A stretch of 64,000 nucleotides of DNA from JAXMEB01 sp046348545 (GCA_046348545.1 JAXMEB010000003.1:310001-374000); one strand, 5' to 3'; positions 46,065 to 55,976 are shown, counted from the first letter of the stretch. Notes: generated from the letters alone by a model not told the origin. Numbers and translations are program-made.

Positions 46065-49000
46065 TTGGAGATTGGATTGATTCAACCATCATTTATTCTC
46101 GCAACGGAGATGAATTTCTTTGATAGGGTCAAGACAGTCAATAAGGACGGAAACAATATCTATCATCTTCTTGCCTTAGAGGGGAAGTCCGAACAGTGTA
46201 AAGCCTTAAATGTTTATGGCGTAGGAGAGGGACGTTTGTGGTCGACACATACCGCCGCGCTACAGGCAAGAAATAACAAAGGCGAGCTATTGACCCACAT
46301 AGTCACAAGGTCTGGTAATCTAGAATTTCTGGAAGAATTGTATGCTAAAGGTATGTCATTATTTGACAAAGATCAATCAAATAATACGCTAGCACATATT
46401 GCAGCAGTAAATGACAGAACAGAAATATTATCCTATCTTTGGGAGAAAAGATTTGCTGAAGGATTAAATGATCCACAACAGGGAACTGAGCATCCTATTT
46501 TTGACGCGGTGAATGATGACGGATTAACACCATATGCATTAGCGTGTAAATTCAAAAAAGAGGCTGCTGCCGAATATATGAAATCAAGGACTCAGGATTT
46601 CACGTATGAGTGTAAATTTATCAAAGCTATCTATGATGGAAGCTTAGAAGAAGCTGAAAAAGCTACCGAGGCTAAACCAGAACTCATCTCAAATTTGACA
46701 ATCCACGCACTGGCTGATTTACCCAAACACGTTCGTAGAATGGTTATGTTGAATTGTGTGTCGAGGACAGGTGCTTTGCTTCCGTTCCATGTGCTTGCCT
46801 TTTCTAAAAAGGTGGAGCTTGTCGAATTTTTAACCTCTATCGGGGTAGAGTTAAATGTTGTCAATAAACACGGTGAAAACGCTTTACAATTTCTTGCAAG
46901 ATGTTTTGCATTTGAAAGCGAGCCTTTATCCGAGAGTGTGCCAGAGAAACCCACGAATCAATTTGCTTTTTCCTTGATGCAGCAGGGCTTAAATATAAAG
47001 CGGTCAAACAAACGAAGTGAGAATATATTGCACTATGCAGCACGCAGTGGTAATGGTTGGCTTTTAGAGGCCGCTTTGAATCGAGGTGTTTTTATAGATC
47101 AAATCACTGAATTAGGACTGACTCCATTGCACTACGGTGTGTATTATCAAAAAAAAGAGATAGTCGAGATATTAATCAAAAATAAGGCTAATCAAAATCT
47201 ACTTTCATTTGAAAATGCAAGTCAAGCTTTATTTGAAGTGCCTCAAACAAAGCCGAATGAATTGAGCCCATTATGTTTGGCCTTGGAAAGGAAAAATTTC
47301 GAGCTTGTTGAATTGTTAATGGTGAGCACACCAAAGAGAGTAAAAAGTACGAGCGGAAAAACAGCACTTCATGTTGCTGCCATTCATGGTGATATTGAAA
47401 AATTCAAACAATTTCAAGAAAAATATAAATTGAATTATCTTGAAACAGATGCAGATGGCTACAATCCACTTCATTTCGCATCGCAATTCGGGCGTATAGA
47501 GATAGTTAAATATATTGTCATAGAATGCAGATCTAAGACGTCTCCCAAAAACGTTTTTAACATTGATCAGATGACCAATGATAAGTCTTCAGCATTAATG
47601 CTGGCCCAGACATTTGGGCATCATCAAGTTGCTATCTTTTTGAAAGAGCAAGGTGCAACTTTAGAGGTGGCGCCTGAAGCCACGGGATTGCGTGCTGTTT
47701 CTGAAACGCTCGTTAAAGCGGGCGAATCATGGATGAAGCAGCGAGCTGAGCTGATGCAGACAAAGACCTACAAGCTTTTGTCAATAGGGAGCATTGGATT
47801 CCATACGCTTAAGGCGTATCCATTGGGTCCTCACGCTATGTTCGGGGTAGGGTTATACCATTCAGCAAATTATTTTGCACCATCCTTACCGGGAGGATTC
47901 AGCAAAGTTTACAACCAATTCAGAACTTCCGGGCATAATAATTTGCCATCATATTTGAACAATGGTTTCAAATATTCTGCAAAAGGTGGGGATGCGCTCG
48001 TAAAATATTCATTTACGGCTCTCAATGTTCTAGATTGGGTTTCCGATCCGGTGCGTCGTGTAGCGGGGGTCGTTGGTGGTGAAATTGCCTCGAGGTTACC
48101 GGAAATGATGGAAATAGAAAGTAAAGAGGTGAAAGCGGCTGCATTATTCTTCGGACAAGAATTCACCATGATGGCTCTTAATTCGTATCGCCAATATGGT
48201 GACATGAATGAAGATCAATTTACGTACTCATCTGATGCTAAGTATGAACATGCGTTCACGATATGGGCGAGTATACTTGGCCGTGAGAATGGGGAATTAG
48301 TGGCGGACTTTGGACAGTATCTAGAAGATTTATCCGAAGAAATTTCACTGGTCGTCGGTAAAGGCGTGTCTAAGCAAATCGAGGGTATCCAACAGAGAAG
48401 ACCTTCAATCTGGTTATCAAACACAGCCCAGATTCTTTCAAGTACTGCGACTGAAACATTATCCTATTTGAATATATCGGCCGGCAATAAGCTATATGTC
48501 AATCCCACTGAGATCATGGAGTATGTGAGGTATAAAAATCACGAAATTTCTGAACTACGCGGTAAACTGATTTCTGAACTTGAAACTTCTATTCTTAACT
48601 TAATGCCGGAAAGCGATTATAAAAATCATGCGTTGAGCCACTGGGCTGCTACGCAAGCGGTCCAAGTGGAACAACAAATAGAAGAGCTAAAGCATCAGAA
48701 AAATATACTTGAGGTAGAAGGTGACGAAGTCGGCGAGTGCATCGCTAAAAAGTCTGAAGCACTTCATGATCTTGGGAAGCATAAGAGTCGTGATGAAGTA
48801 GACTACGATTCGTCAAAAGAATTAAGATCAGACTTGGAGAGATTGCTCCAGAGTCAGAAAGAAAGAGCCAAAAAAATTGATGTGCTTTCAAAGGCAATTT
48901 CAGAATACGATCGAATCAGCAATCAATATCATCAACAGGCTGAATCTAGGTACAAGTTAACTAGCAAATATCGAAGTAGAACTCATTTTACTGAGCAAGA

Positions 49001-52000
49001 TGAACAATACTTTACTCTACGAAAGAGCCATTCGACTCTCTTAGAGGAAGAACAAGAGATCAGCGAAGCTCTGAATGTCGCGGAGCAACGTCTTGGGTTG
49101 GTATTGAATCCATTACCCGTAGATCCCCATTTGGTTACAAAAAAAGCTTACGATATTTATGGTGAAGGTGAGGATAGAGCCGGTGATATAGCCGACCACA
49201 TCGGTAATGAGTTTGTTGATGCAGGCTATTTTTCAGCAGATCAAAAGCAATCAGTATTCCTCAATTCTGTTAAAGCCTCATTAAAGGGAAAAGATAAGTT
49301 CAAGTCACAAGCCAAAAAAACGGCAGAGACTTTGAAAAACCTTTTAGACCCAGAATCGAGAAATGCTAATGCTGCACCGATCCGCTCTGAAATTTCAGAT
49401 CTAAGAGCTAGGCTTAATTTACTAGAACGTAATCGGGTAGAGATTGAGTCAAGTATGAGTGTCATAGCGTCCTCGCGAGAGGAATCAAGACTTGAATACA
49501 TCAATACGTTGTCTCGCTATTCACAAGAAGGGTTTAATAAAGAACGAAAATTGCTCGAATCGACTAGGAATGATGAATTAGTTCTCGATAAGCTATTTCA
49601 GGCTCGACAGTCTCAAATCAAGATGGCTGACCATCAGTATATCGTTGATGAGGCGATAGAGAATGGCATTGGATATAATGGGCGTTGGTTGAAAGAAAAA
49701 ATCGCCTCCCATATTGTTGAGCAATTACTCAATTACAAATATTCCGTTTTACCAAGGCCGGATGCTGAGAGTTTTGAAGCTGAGTCTAAGTTTCTCAAGC
49801 AAAAATTCATAGATGTTCAAGTTGGATTTCGAAAGGAAACAACCAATTTTCTTGTGAAGGATAGAGTATCTCTGACGTCCCTATTCGAATCAGAACGAGT
49901 GAGGATGATGCATGAAATCGGGTCGAAACTCATCGAGGTGGTTGAACAAGCATTGCCTTGCAATGATGAGAGTGAAACATGCTCTCAAACATTGAAAGAG
50001 AACGTTTTCGCAAGAATTGAAGAAATATACTTTCCAAAAAATGAGTTTTTAAAAGATGATAGAAATTTTATCAAAACAGAGAAAGAAAGATTATTGGAGG
50101 CAAAGGATTCCAAAATATCAGTTAATGCTGTAGTTAAATTGCTCGAAGCATCTACTAGAGAACTAAAGCACCAGAATACTATTGCTGTTCAATCTGCCCC
50201 AACGGTAGCACAACGAGCGCAGAGTTTTCTACAGGTGTCTACACCTCACAAGGGAGGACATGAATATAGGGATTTAGTTGCGGAAGCGACTATTTCTGAA
50301 ATTTTACCACCTGGTATGGATGATGAATTCAGAAAATTAACGAAACAATTTGTAGCCAATGCTATAAATGGTCGTGAATCCCTTCGGCAAAAGCGCTTAG
50401 AAAGAGCGATTCACCGTATTTTAGATTTTTTTGCGATACGTCCTTTATATGAAGAATATAAAACGGGTCGCATTCCTGATGCTCGCATCCGTTCTGACCT
50501 ATTTGAAATTGACCCAATACACGCAAGAGCAGCATTTTTGGCGTATGCCTGTAATGACAAGCGTTTAGAATACGGTTTAGTTGGGATGCCTGATTATCAA
50601 CTTTTTAGTTTTTACGATCGATTTCTGTCTGCCCAAAGTACAACGCAGCATAGTAAAGAAAAAAGGAGGATGCGCCGTGTTGTGAAGGATTCATTTAAAG
50701 GGGTTGGAGATGGGTGGTCGCCTTCGAAAGGTGAGTTGAAATCAATTCAAGGATACATGAAAGATCATTCTGCTAAATTCTCAGGTTTTGAATGGAACTC
50801 AGTTGCGCCTGAATATTATAGAATAGTGCATGTTTATGGAAACGATTTTGGGAGAAGAGCAGCTTCGTGGATAACTAAGCATGCGGGTGGAGCGCAGGGT
50901 AGTACGAATTGGGACTTGAATGATTCAAATCGCCATGTAGAGGTAAAATTTCAGAAAGCGACCTCTGGTTATGAGTTTGGAAAATCTAAACCAAGCCAAT
51001 TCACATTAGATTTATCTCATTTATCTAGGTCGACCGGAAGTGGTGTCCATAACACCCCTGCTTCTAACATGAATAAATCTGATGGTGTATATCAAGCTAA
51101 ATCGATTGAGGACTATGCGCCGTCCTTAAAGAAAGAAAAGTTGACAACGGGTATACCGATTAGAGAAACGACTGTGCCTTATCGACTTCCAGATACTTAT
51201 GCATTTTCTGAGTCAGAAAATGGACCGGCCGAAAAAGTTTCAGCATTTTGGAGTCAGTATTTAGAGCATGCACCACCATTTCCAGTATTAGAACAAGAGC
51301 TCCCCTCTGAAGGGACGTCAAAAGCATACACCCTCGCTGATCATGCTAAATTAGCTTATAAAGCGATGAAGGGTGAGCGAGGTGAGGATGTGCAGGCATG
51401 GCAATCGCGTAACCGGGAGGTAACGCCAAAGTTGGCATCAATGGTTGACGGGGTTCGTTCTAAAGCGATTCCACCGTCAGAAGTTGTGACATCATTTGTT
51501 GAAGGGGTTGCGGAAGGTATCGTTGAGACAGCGACCTTCATTGGAGAGGAGGTGGTTCGCGTATACCGGGATGAGCCTACCATAACAGGAGAAACAGGAC
51601 GGAAAATAGCCAGATTTGCGGAGAGTGAAATTGAGATCGCTAGCCATGGTGAGAAGACAGAAACAGAAAAAGCCATAAAAAGAGTGTCAGCATTTTTAGG
51701 CGAAGATTATGAAAGAATCCGAAATGGAGAAGAATCTGAAATCGCCTCAGGAATTATGAGATATGTTGATGAAACACCAACACAAGATATTTTAAGAGGA
51801 TTTGGTAATGAGGTCGGTTTGGGGGGAGCGACGGGGACAATTGTTAACGCGGGTGGGAAAGCGCTTACTAAGGCGACATCACAGGTTGGTTCTCTCGTTC
51901 GTGAGTATGAATTTAGAACGCCATACAAGTTTCAGTACAGTGCGAGTCAGCTCAATTCAGGTCTACCACTTGATAAGCTGGATTTTAGAAATCCAATGGT

Positions 52001-52451
52001 CAAGAAGTCATTTGAAGGAAGTCCCAAGGATCATGCCAAGGCGATCTCCGATGCCCAGCGTCATACGATAATGCTGTATTTCCAAGAGCAGGGGATCTTA
52101 ACGACGGATGGGCGGCTATCGGAATATGCGATTGATAACTCTAAGCCCCTTTTGAGAGAAGGTACTTTTCTTAAAAATCCAGAAGTTGTTCAATTGCTCA
52201 CTAAGGATGGATCCAGAATTGAAGATTGGCAAAAAAGAACGACCCCAGCTATTGATTTGCCAAATGGTCAGAAGCGTCAGATTCATTTTTATAGAAACGA
52301 ACAAACTGGCGAAGTGAATTATGATCACCAAGATTATAAGGTTAAAGATCGAACGCAACCAGTGTATGGAAGAGCAACAAGCATAGATTCTGAGCCCGTC
52401 GAGGCATATCCCAGAGATCTAAACAAAAGCACTTTGAAACAAAAGAGGTAA
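46065..52451 (+). CDS. Giant ankyrin/coiled-coil polymorphic toxin, 3' part
   Basis: An ORF of 2128 residues that is the continuation of the gene cut at 44947. Residues about 20-540 are ankyrin repeats (KTALHVAAIHGDIEKF, YNPLHFASQFGRIEIVKYI). A glycine/hydrophobic region and long coiled coils (about 820-1140) follow. Residues 1490-1980 look like a pretoxin region (SMVDGVRSKAIPPSEV, then VVTSFVEGVAEGIVETA). The last 145 residues are the tip: SPKDHAKAISDAQRH, DGSRIEDW, KRQIHFYRNEQTGEV, YDHQDYKVKDRTQPV. The tip recurs downstream with changed middle parts, each time followed by an immunity-type gene, as in polymorphic toxins. The tip activity is unknown to me. Today only internal starts are available. 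Confidence 0.85.
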   Translation: MEIGLIQPSFILATEMNFFDRVKTVNKDGNNIYHLLALEGKSEQCKALNVYGVGEGRLWSTHTAALQARNNKGELLTHIVTRSGNLEFLEELYAKGMSLFDKDQSNNTLAHIAAVNDRTEILSYLWEKRFAEGLNDPQQGTEHPIFDAVNDDGLTPYALACKFKKEAAAEYMKSRTQDFTYECKFIKAIYDGSLEEAEKATEAKPELISNLTIHALADLPKHVRRMVMLNCVSRTGALLPFHVLAFSKKVELVEFLTSIGVELNVVNKHGENALQFLARCFAFESEPLSESVPEKPTNQFAFSLMQQGLNIKRSNKRSENILHYAARSGNGWLLEAALNRGVFIDQITELGLTPLHYGVYYQKKEIVEILIKNKANQNLLSFENASQALFEVPQTKPNELSPLCLALERKNFELVELLMVSTPKRVKSTSGKTALHVAAIHGDIEKFKQFQEKYKLNYLETDADGYNPLHFASQFGRIEIVKYIVIECRSKTSPKNVFNIDQMTNDKSSALMLAQTFGHHQVAIFLKEQGATLEVAPEATGLRAVSETLVKAGESWMKQRAELMQTKTYKLLSIGSIGFHTLKAYPLGPHAMFGVGLYHSANYFAPSLPGGFSKVYNQFRTSGHNNLPSYLNNGFKYSAKGGDALVKYSFTALNVLDWVSDPVRRVAGVVGGEIASRLPEMMEIESKEVKAAALFFGQEFTMMALNSYRQYGDMNEDQFTYSSDAKYEHAFTIWASILGRENGELVADFGQYLEDLSEEISLVVGKGVSKQIEGIQQRRPSIWLSNTAQILSSTATETLSYLNISAGNKLYVNPTEIMEYVRYKNHEISELRGKLISELETSILNLMPESDYKNHALSHWAATQAVQVEQQIEELKHQKNILEVEGDEVGECIAKKSEALHDLGKHKSRDEVDYDSSKELRSDLERLLQSQKERAKKIDVLSKAISEYDRISNQYHQQAESRYKLTSKYRSRTHFTEQDEQYFTLRKSHSTLLEEEQEISEALNVAEQRLGLVLNPLPVDPHLVTKKAYDIYGEGEDRAGDIADHIGNEFVDAGYFSADQKQSVFLNSVKASLKGKDKFKSQAKKTAETLKNLLDPESRNANAAPIRSEISDLRARLNLLERNRVEIESSMSVIASSREESRLEYINTLSRYSQEGFNKERKLLESTRNDELVLDKLFQARQSQIKMADHQYIVDEAIENGIGYNGRWLKEKIASHIVEQLLNYKYSVLPRPDAESFEAESKFLKQKFIDVQVGFRKETTNFLVKDRVSLTSLFESERVRMMHEIGSKLIEVVEQALPCNDESETCSQTLKENVFARIEEIYFPKNEFLKDDRNFIKTEKERLLEAKDSKISVNAVVKLLEASTRELKHQNTIAVQSAPTVAQRAQSFLQVSTPHKGGHEYRDLVAEATISEILPPGMDDEFRKLTKQFVANAINGRESLRQKRLERAIHRILDFFAIRPLYEEYKTGRIPDARIRSDLFEIDPIHARAAFLAYACNDKRLEYGLVGMPDYQLFSFYDRFLSAQSTTQHSKEKRRMRRVVKDSFKGVGDGWSPSKGELKSIQGYMKDHSAKFSGFEWNSVAPEYYRIVHVYGNDFGRRAASWITKHAGGAQGSTNWDLNDSNRHVEVKFQKATSGYEFGKSKPSQFTLDLSHLSRSTGSGVHNTPASNMNKSDGVYQAKSIEDYAPSLKKEKLTTGIPIRETTVPYRLPDTYAFSESENGPAEKVSAFWSQYLEHAPPFPVLEQELPSEGTSKAYTLADHAKLAYKAMKGERGEDVQAWQSRNREVTPKLASMVDGVRSKAIPPSEVVTSFVEGVAEGIVETATFIGEEVVRVYRDEPTITGETGRKIARFAESEIEIASHGEKTETEKAIKRVSAFLGEDYERIRNGEESEIASGIMRYVDETPTQDILRGFGNEVGLGGATGTIVNAGGKALTKATSQVGSLVREYEFRTPYKFQYSASQLNSGLPLDKLDFRNPMVKKSFEGSPKDHAKAISDAQRHTIMLYFQEQGILTTDGRLSEYAIDNSKPLLREGTFLKNPEVVQLLTKDGSRIEDWQKRTTPAIDLPNGQKRQIHFYRNEQTGEVNYDHQDYKVKDRTQPVYGRATSIDSEPVEAYPRDLNKSTLKQKR

Positions 52452-52456
52452 ATTTT

Positions 52457-52852
52457 ATGATTGTTCGATGTATCAAAATCATTAGTTCAGCAACAGGAAA
52501 AGACTTGGGTGATAAAAGCCCTTGGTTAACTGTTGGGTCTGAATATTTCGTTTTTGCTTTACGTCTTAGCATTCGTCATAAGGGTGATTTACAATATTTA
52601 ATCGAAACTGATCAAGATGGAGAGTTAGGTTTTTTTTCTTCTAGTCAGTTTAAAATTGTTTCAGGGTACCTTCCTTCTACATGGAAGGCTAATTATGACG
52701 TAGATGGCTGTTTTGTGCTTATGCCACCTAGTTGGTTCAGTGAGGCGTTTTTAGAGGGCATGGATGAGGGTACAGATGAAGCCATGGCCCTTTTTGAAAA
52801 AGAAAAGCTTTTGATGCTAAAAGAAGAAGGTTTGATTCCGCGGGATTCGTGA
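52457..52852 (+). CDS. Probable immunity protein 1
   Basis: A 131-aa acidic protein that begins MIVRCIKIISSATGKDLGDK five bases after the toxin stop. The shape, with an SPWLTVGSEY segment, a variable beta-rich middle and a conserved end (EGMDEGTDEAMALFEKEKLL), fits a small cytoplasmic immunity protein. I recall similar unnamed proteins beside Rhs/CdiA-type toxins, but I cannot give a family number. It would bind the adjacent tip and neutralise it. It is intact, and its two relatives at 53465 and 55580 share both ends with it but differ in the middle. Confidence 0.8.
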   Translation: MIVRCIKIISSATGKDLGDKSPWLTVGSEYFVFALRLSIRHKGDLQYLIETDQDGELGFFSSSQFKIVSGYLPSTWKANYDVDGCFVLMPPSWFSEAFLEGMDEGTDEAMALFEKEKLLMLKEEGLIPRDS

Positions 52853-52925
52853 TTTAAAAAATGTACCACCATTTCCAGTATTAGAACAAGAGCTCCCCTG
52901 TGAAGGGGCGCCAAAATCGGCATCA

Positions 52926-53459
52926 ATGGTTGATGGGGTTCGTTCTAAAGCGATTCCACCGTCAGAAGTTGTGAGATCATTTGTTGAAGGGGTTGCGGAA
53001 GGTATCGTTGAGACAGGGACGTTCAGTAGTCTCAAGGATCATGCTAAGGCGATCTCCGATGCCCAGCGTCATACGATAATGCTGCATTTCCAAGAGCAGG
53101 GGATCTTAACGACGGATGGCCGGCTAACGGAATATGCAATAGATAATTCACGTTTAGCATGGCATAAAGACTCAATTGTTAAGAATGAAAGAGTTATTAG
53201 CGTTTTAACTCAAGATGGTAGCAGAATTGAAGATTGGGAAAAAAGAACGACCCCAGCTATTGATTTGCCAAATGGTCAGAAGCGTCAGATTCATTTTTAT
53301 AAAAACAAACAAACTGGCCAAGTGAATTATGATCACCAAGATTATAAGGTTAAAGATCGAACGCAACCAGTGTATGGAAGAGCAACAAGCATAGACTCTG
53401 AGCCCGTTGAGGCATATCCCAGAGATCTAAACAAAAGCACTTTGAAACAAAAGAGGTAA
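52926..53459 (+). CDS. Orphan toxin tip 2
   Basis: A 177-aa frame made of three blocks copied from the giant gene: the region around 51433-51541, the tip start at 52022, and the tip to its end, with the stretches between removed. It still reads in frame. The tip middle differs from tip 1 (LAWHKDSIVKNERVISVL in place of LLREGTFLKNPEVVQLL), while the ends are nearly identical. No good ribosome site precedes the ATG, and the frame has no other start, so it may be silent and serve as a donor for recombination into the giant gene. It is followed by its own immunity gene 5 bases later. Confidence 0.7.
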   Translation: MVDGVRSKAIPPSEVVRSFVEGVAEGIVETGTFSSLKDHAKAISDAQRHTIMLHFQEQGILTTDGRLTEYAIDNSRLAWHKDSIVKNERVISVLTQDGSRIEDWEKRTTPAIDLPNGQKRQIHFYKNKQTGQVNYDHQDYKVKDRTQPVYGRATSIDSEPVEAYPRDLNKSTLKQKR

Positions 53460-53464
53460 ATTTT

Positions 53465-53860
53465 ATGATTGTTAAATGTATTAAAATTATCAGTTGTGCT
53501 ACAGGTAAAGATTTAGGTGAAAAGAGTGCTTGGCTCAAGGTTGGCAATCAATACCCAGTTTATGCGATTCGAATTGAAGTGGGGAAATATGGTCATTTTC
53601 AAGTAGCGATAGAGTCTGAGTCAGATGGTGAGCCTGTATTCATGAATATCGAAAACTTTGAAATTGTATCTAATCATATTCCTTCTACATGGGTCATTGG
53701 TATTAATCCTGATAGAGATATTGGTTTTATGCCGCTTAGTTGGTTTGATCATGCATTTTGGGAAGGTATGGATGAGGGTACCGATGAAGCCATGGCCCTT
53801 TTTGAAAAAGAAAAGCTCTTGATGCTAAAAGAAGAAGGTTTGATTCCGCGGGATTCGTGA
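53465..53860 (+). CDS. Probable immunity protein 2
   Basis: A 131-aa relative of immunity protein 1, same length and start (MIVKCIKIISCATGKDLGEK). The last 30 or so residues are almost identical to protein 1. The middle (KYGHFQVAIESESDGEP and further) differs, as its partner tip does. It is intact and closely follows tip 2. Even with a silent toxin tip, it could protect the cell from the tip of a sibling strain. Confidence 0.78.
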   Translation: MIVKCIKIISCATGKDLGEKSAWLKVGNQYPVYAIRIEVGKYGHFQVAIESESDGEPVFMNIENFEIVSNHIPSTWVIGINPDRDIGFMPLSWFDHAFWEGMDEGTDEAMALFEKEKLLMLKEEGLIPRDS

Positions 53861-53933
53861 TTTAAAAAATGTACCACCATTTCCAGTATTAGAACAAGAG
53901 CTCCCCTGTGAAGGGGCGCCAAAATCGGCATCA

Positions 53934-54468
53934 ATGGTTGATGGGGTTCGTTCTAAAGCGATTCCACCGTCAGAAGTTGTGAGATCATTTGTTGAAGGGG
54001 TTGCGGAAGGTATCGTTGAGACAGGGACGTTCAGTAGTCTCAAGGATCATGCTAGGCGATCTCCGATGCCCAGCGTCATACGATAATGCTGCATTTCCAA
54101 GAGCAGGGGATCTTAACGACGGATGGGCGACTGACCGAGTATGCGATTAAGAATTCTCGTTTAGCGATGGCAGAAAATGCTGTTTTGAAAAATCCAGATG
54201 TTATCTCAATATTGACTAGAGATGGTAGTCGAATTGAAGATTGGGAAAAAGAACGACCCCAGCCATTGATTTGCCAAATAACCAGAAGCGTCAAATTCAT
54301 TTTTATACAAATAAAATCACAGGGGATGTAAATTACGAACATCAAGATTACAAAGTTAAGGATCGAACTCAACCAGTGTATGGGAGAGCAACAAGCATTG
54401 ATCCTGAGCCAGTCAAGGCATATCCCAGAGATCTAAACAAAAGTATACAGAATAAAAAAAGGCGTTAA
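53934..54468 (+). pseudogene. Orphan toxin tip 3, two frameshifts
   Basis: It is the third tip copy, with the same block plan as tip 2. A base is missing near 54054 (GCTAGGCG in place of GCTAAGGCG) and another in the A run near 54246, so the reading frame changes twice. The middle (LAMAENAVLKNPDVISIL) again differs from the other two tips, and the end is KSIQNKKRR. The gene is dead, but its sequence retains a different tip specificity that could be moved by recombination. Confidence 0.8.
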
Positions 54469-54470
54469 TA

Positions 54471-55575
54471 TACCTAAAGCGTTTTGAAATTAGGTCTTAC
54501 GCCATTTCAAAATCTGCATCCATAAATTTAGCAACATCCTTTGAATGCTGATTGATGTTGCTAAAGAAATCAATGCAGGCCTCTCTAAACTCTTGCACAT
54601 TTTCATAATATTTATTATAAAGCACTTTCCTTTTGAAGAACTTCCAAAGTCTTTCAATCAAATTCAAGTTGGGTGAATACGCAGGTAGGAAAACAAGCTT
54701 GATGTTTTTTCCGTGCAGCCACTCTTTAACTTCTTTAGAATAGTGGTAACGCGCATTATCCAATATGACGTATATCATCGTGGCATAAAAATATTTCTGT
54801 TCCAGTATCTCAAGAAGTTGAAGCGTTGAGTCTTTATTGACCGTCTCAGACTCAATCACAGTGACCTCATGCGTTTCTGCATTGATTGCACCATGAAGGT
54901 TTAAACGTTGACGGCCACTGTTTGTCTTTAGTTCTCTCTTTTCACCACGCTTTATCCAGCCGTATGCAGCCATTGTATTATGTTCAGGGTGCACCGCATC
55001 AGCAAATAAAACCTCAACACCAGATGGCTTGTTGTGCATAAAATCTTCAAAATATTTTATAAATTCTTCTTGTGCATCAATATCTGGATTGCCAGGAACA
55101 AGCTTTGGCTTCTTTGTATTCATATCCAAGCCTATGCAACAGGTCTCGCATCCCGCTCATGCTGTACTGAATGCCAAATTCATTATGGACGTATTCAATC
55201 ACAGATTGTGACGTTAAGTGTATGCGCCTATCAAGCTCAGCACATAACAAGCTTTCTTGATGCTCGCTTAATAAAGAATCTCGACCTTTGTATTTTGTAG
55301 AAAGTAAAGCAGCAATACCGCCGTCGCAATATCTCTCAACATAAGTACGCAATGTTTCATCATCAAGAAGAAGTGCGTTTTTCACTTGACCTTAATGTCC
55401 ATCCCGTCCCAAGAAGAATAACGGCATTAATCCTATAGGCTGCATTGGCGTTCGTCCGTTTAGCATCTCTATGAGCTGAACGAAGTATCTCTAAGTCTTC
55501 TGGTGTTAAAGTGAATCCTTTCATGGTGGTTAAATTCTAACAAATTGAAGGCCTAATTTCAAAACGCTTTAGGTA
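54471..55575 (-). mobile_element. IS630-family element, second copy
   Basis: A 1105-bp element, the same inverted repeats as the copy at 44948 and the same orientation, with TA duplications at 54469-54470 and 55576-55577. It differs from the first copy by two one-base insertions and little else. It sits in the few bases between the stop of tip 3 and the start of immunity gene 3. Confidence 0.95.
54497..55524 (-). pseudogene. IS630 transposase, frameshifted copy
   Basis: It is nearly identical to the intact transposase at 44974-45999 but carries two extra bases, near 55118 (CTTTGTATT in place of CTTGTATT) and near 55388 (TTGACCTTAA in place of TTGCCTTAA). The frame breaks into three pieces, the longest being 210 residues that retain all three DDE motifs. 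The copy can probably still be moved by the intact transposase. Confidence 0.92.
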
Positions 55576-55579
55576 TATT

Positions 55580-55976
55580 ATGATTGTTGAGTGCATTAAA
55601 ATTATTAGTTCGGTAACAGGAGAAGATTTAGGTGAGAAAAGCCCTTGGCTAAGAAGTTGGGAATCGATACCCGGTCTATGCGATTCGAATTAGTGTAGGA
55701 CAGTATGGATATTTTGAGGTTGCCATAGAGTCAGAATCTGATGGAGAACTATCATTTTTACGTATTGAAAACTTTAAAATAATATCAAATCATATTCCTT
55801 CAATATGGATAATAGGAGTTAATCCGTATGGAAATATCGCTTTTATGCCACCTAGTTGGTTCAGTGAGGCGTTTTTAGAGGGCATGGATGAGGGTACCGA
55901 TGAAGCCATGGCCCTTTTTGAAAAAGAAAAGCTCTTGATGCTAAAAGAAGAAGGTTTGATTCCGCGGGATTCGTGA
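55580..55976 (+). pseudogene. Immunity gene 3, frameshifted
   Basis: The start (ATG ATT GTT GAG) matches genes 1 and 2, and removal of one base in AAGAAGTTGGG near 55650 restores a full 131-residue frame ending in the common GLIPRDS. As it stands the frame stops after about 37 residues. The middle part is again its own variant (RISVGQYGYFEVAIESE). IS630 copy 2 separates it from its toxin tip and removed its ribosome site. Confidence 0.85.

Noticed and set aside
51356..54043. Minus-strand ORFs opposite the toxin tips, repeated in each module
   Set aside because: They recur only because the DNA is duplicated; no ribosome sites, and the plus-strand frames explain the conservation.
52853..54470. 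CRISPR or simple tandem repeat array
   Set aside because: The repeated units are about 1 kb and code for tip and immunity proteins; there are no short repeats with regular spacers.
55029..55385. ORFs on both strands inside the second IS630 copy
   Set aside because: They are fragments or antisense frames of the frameshifted transposase.
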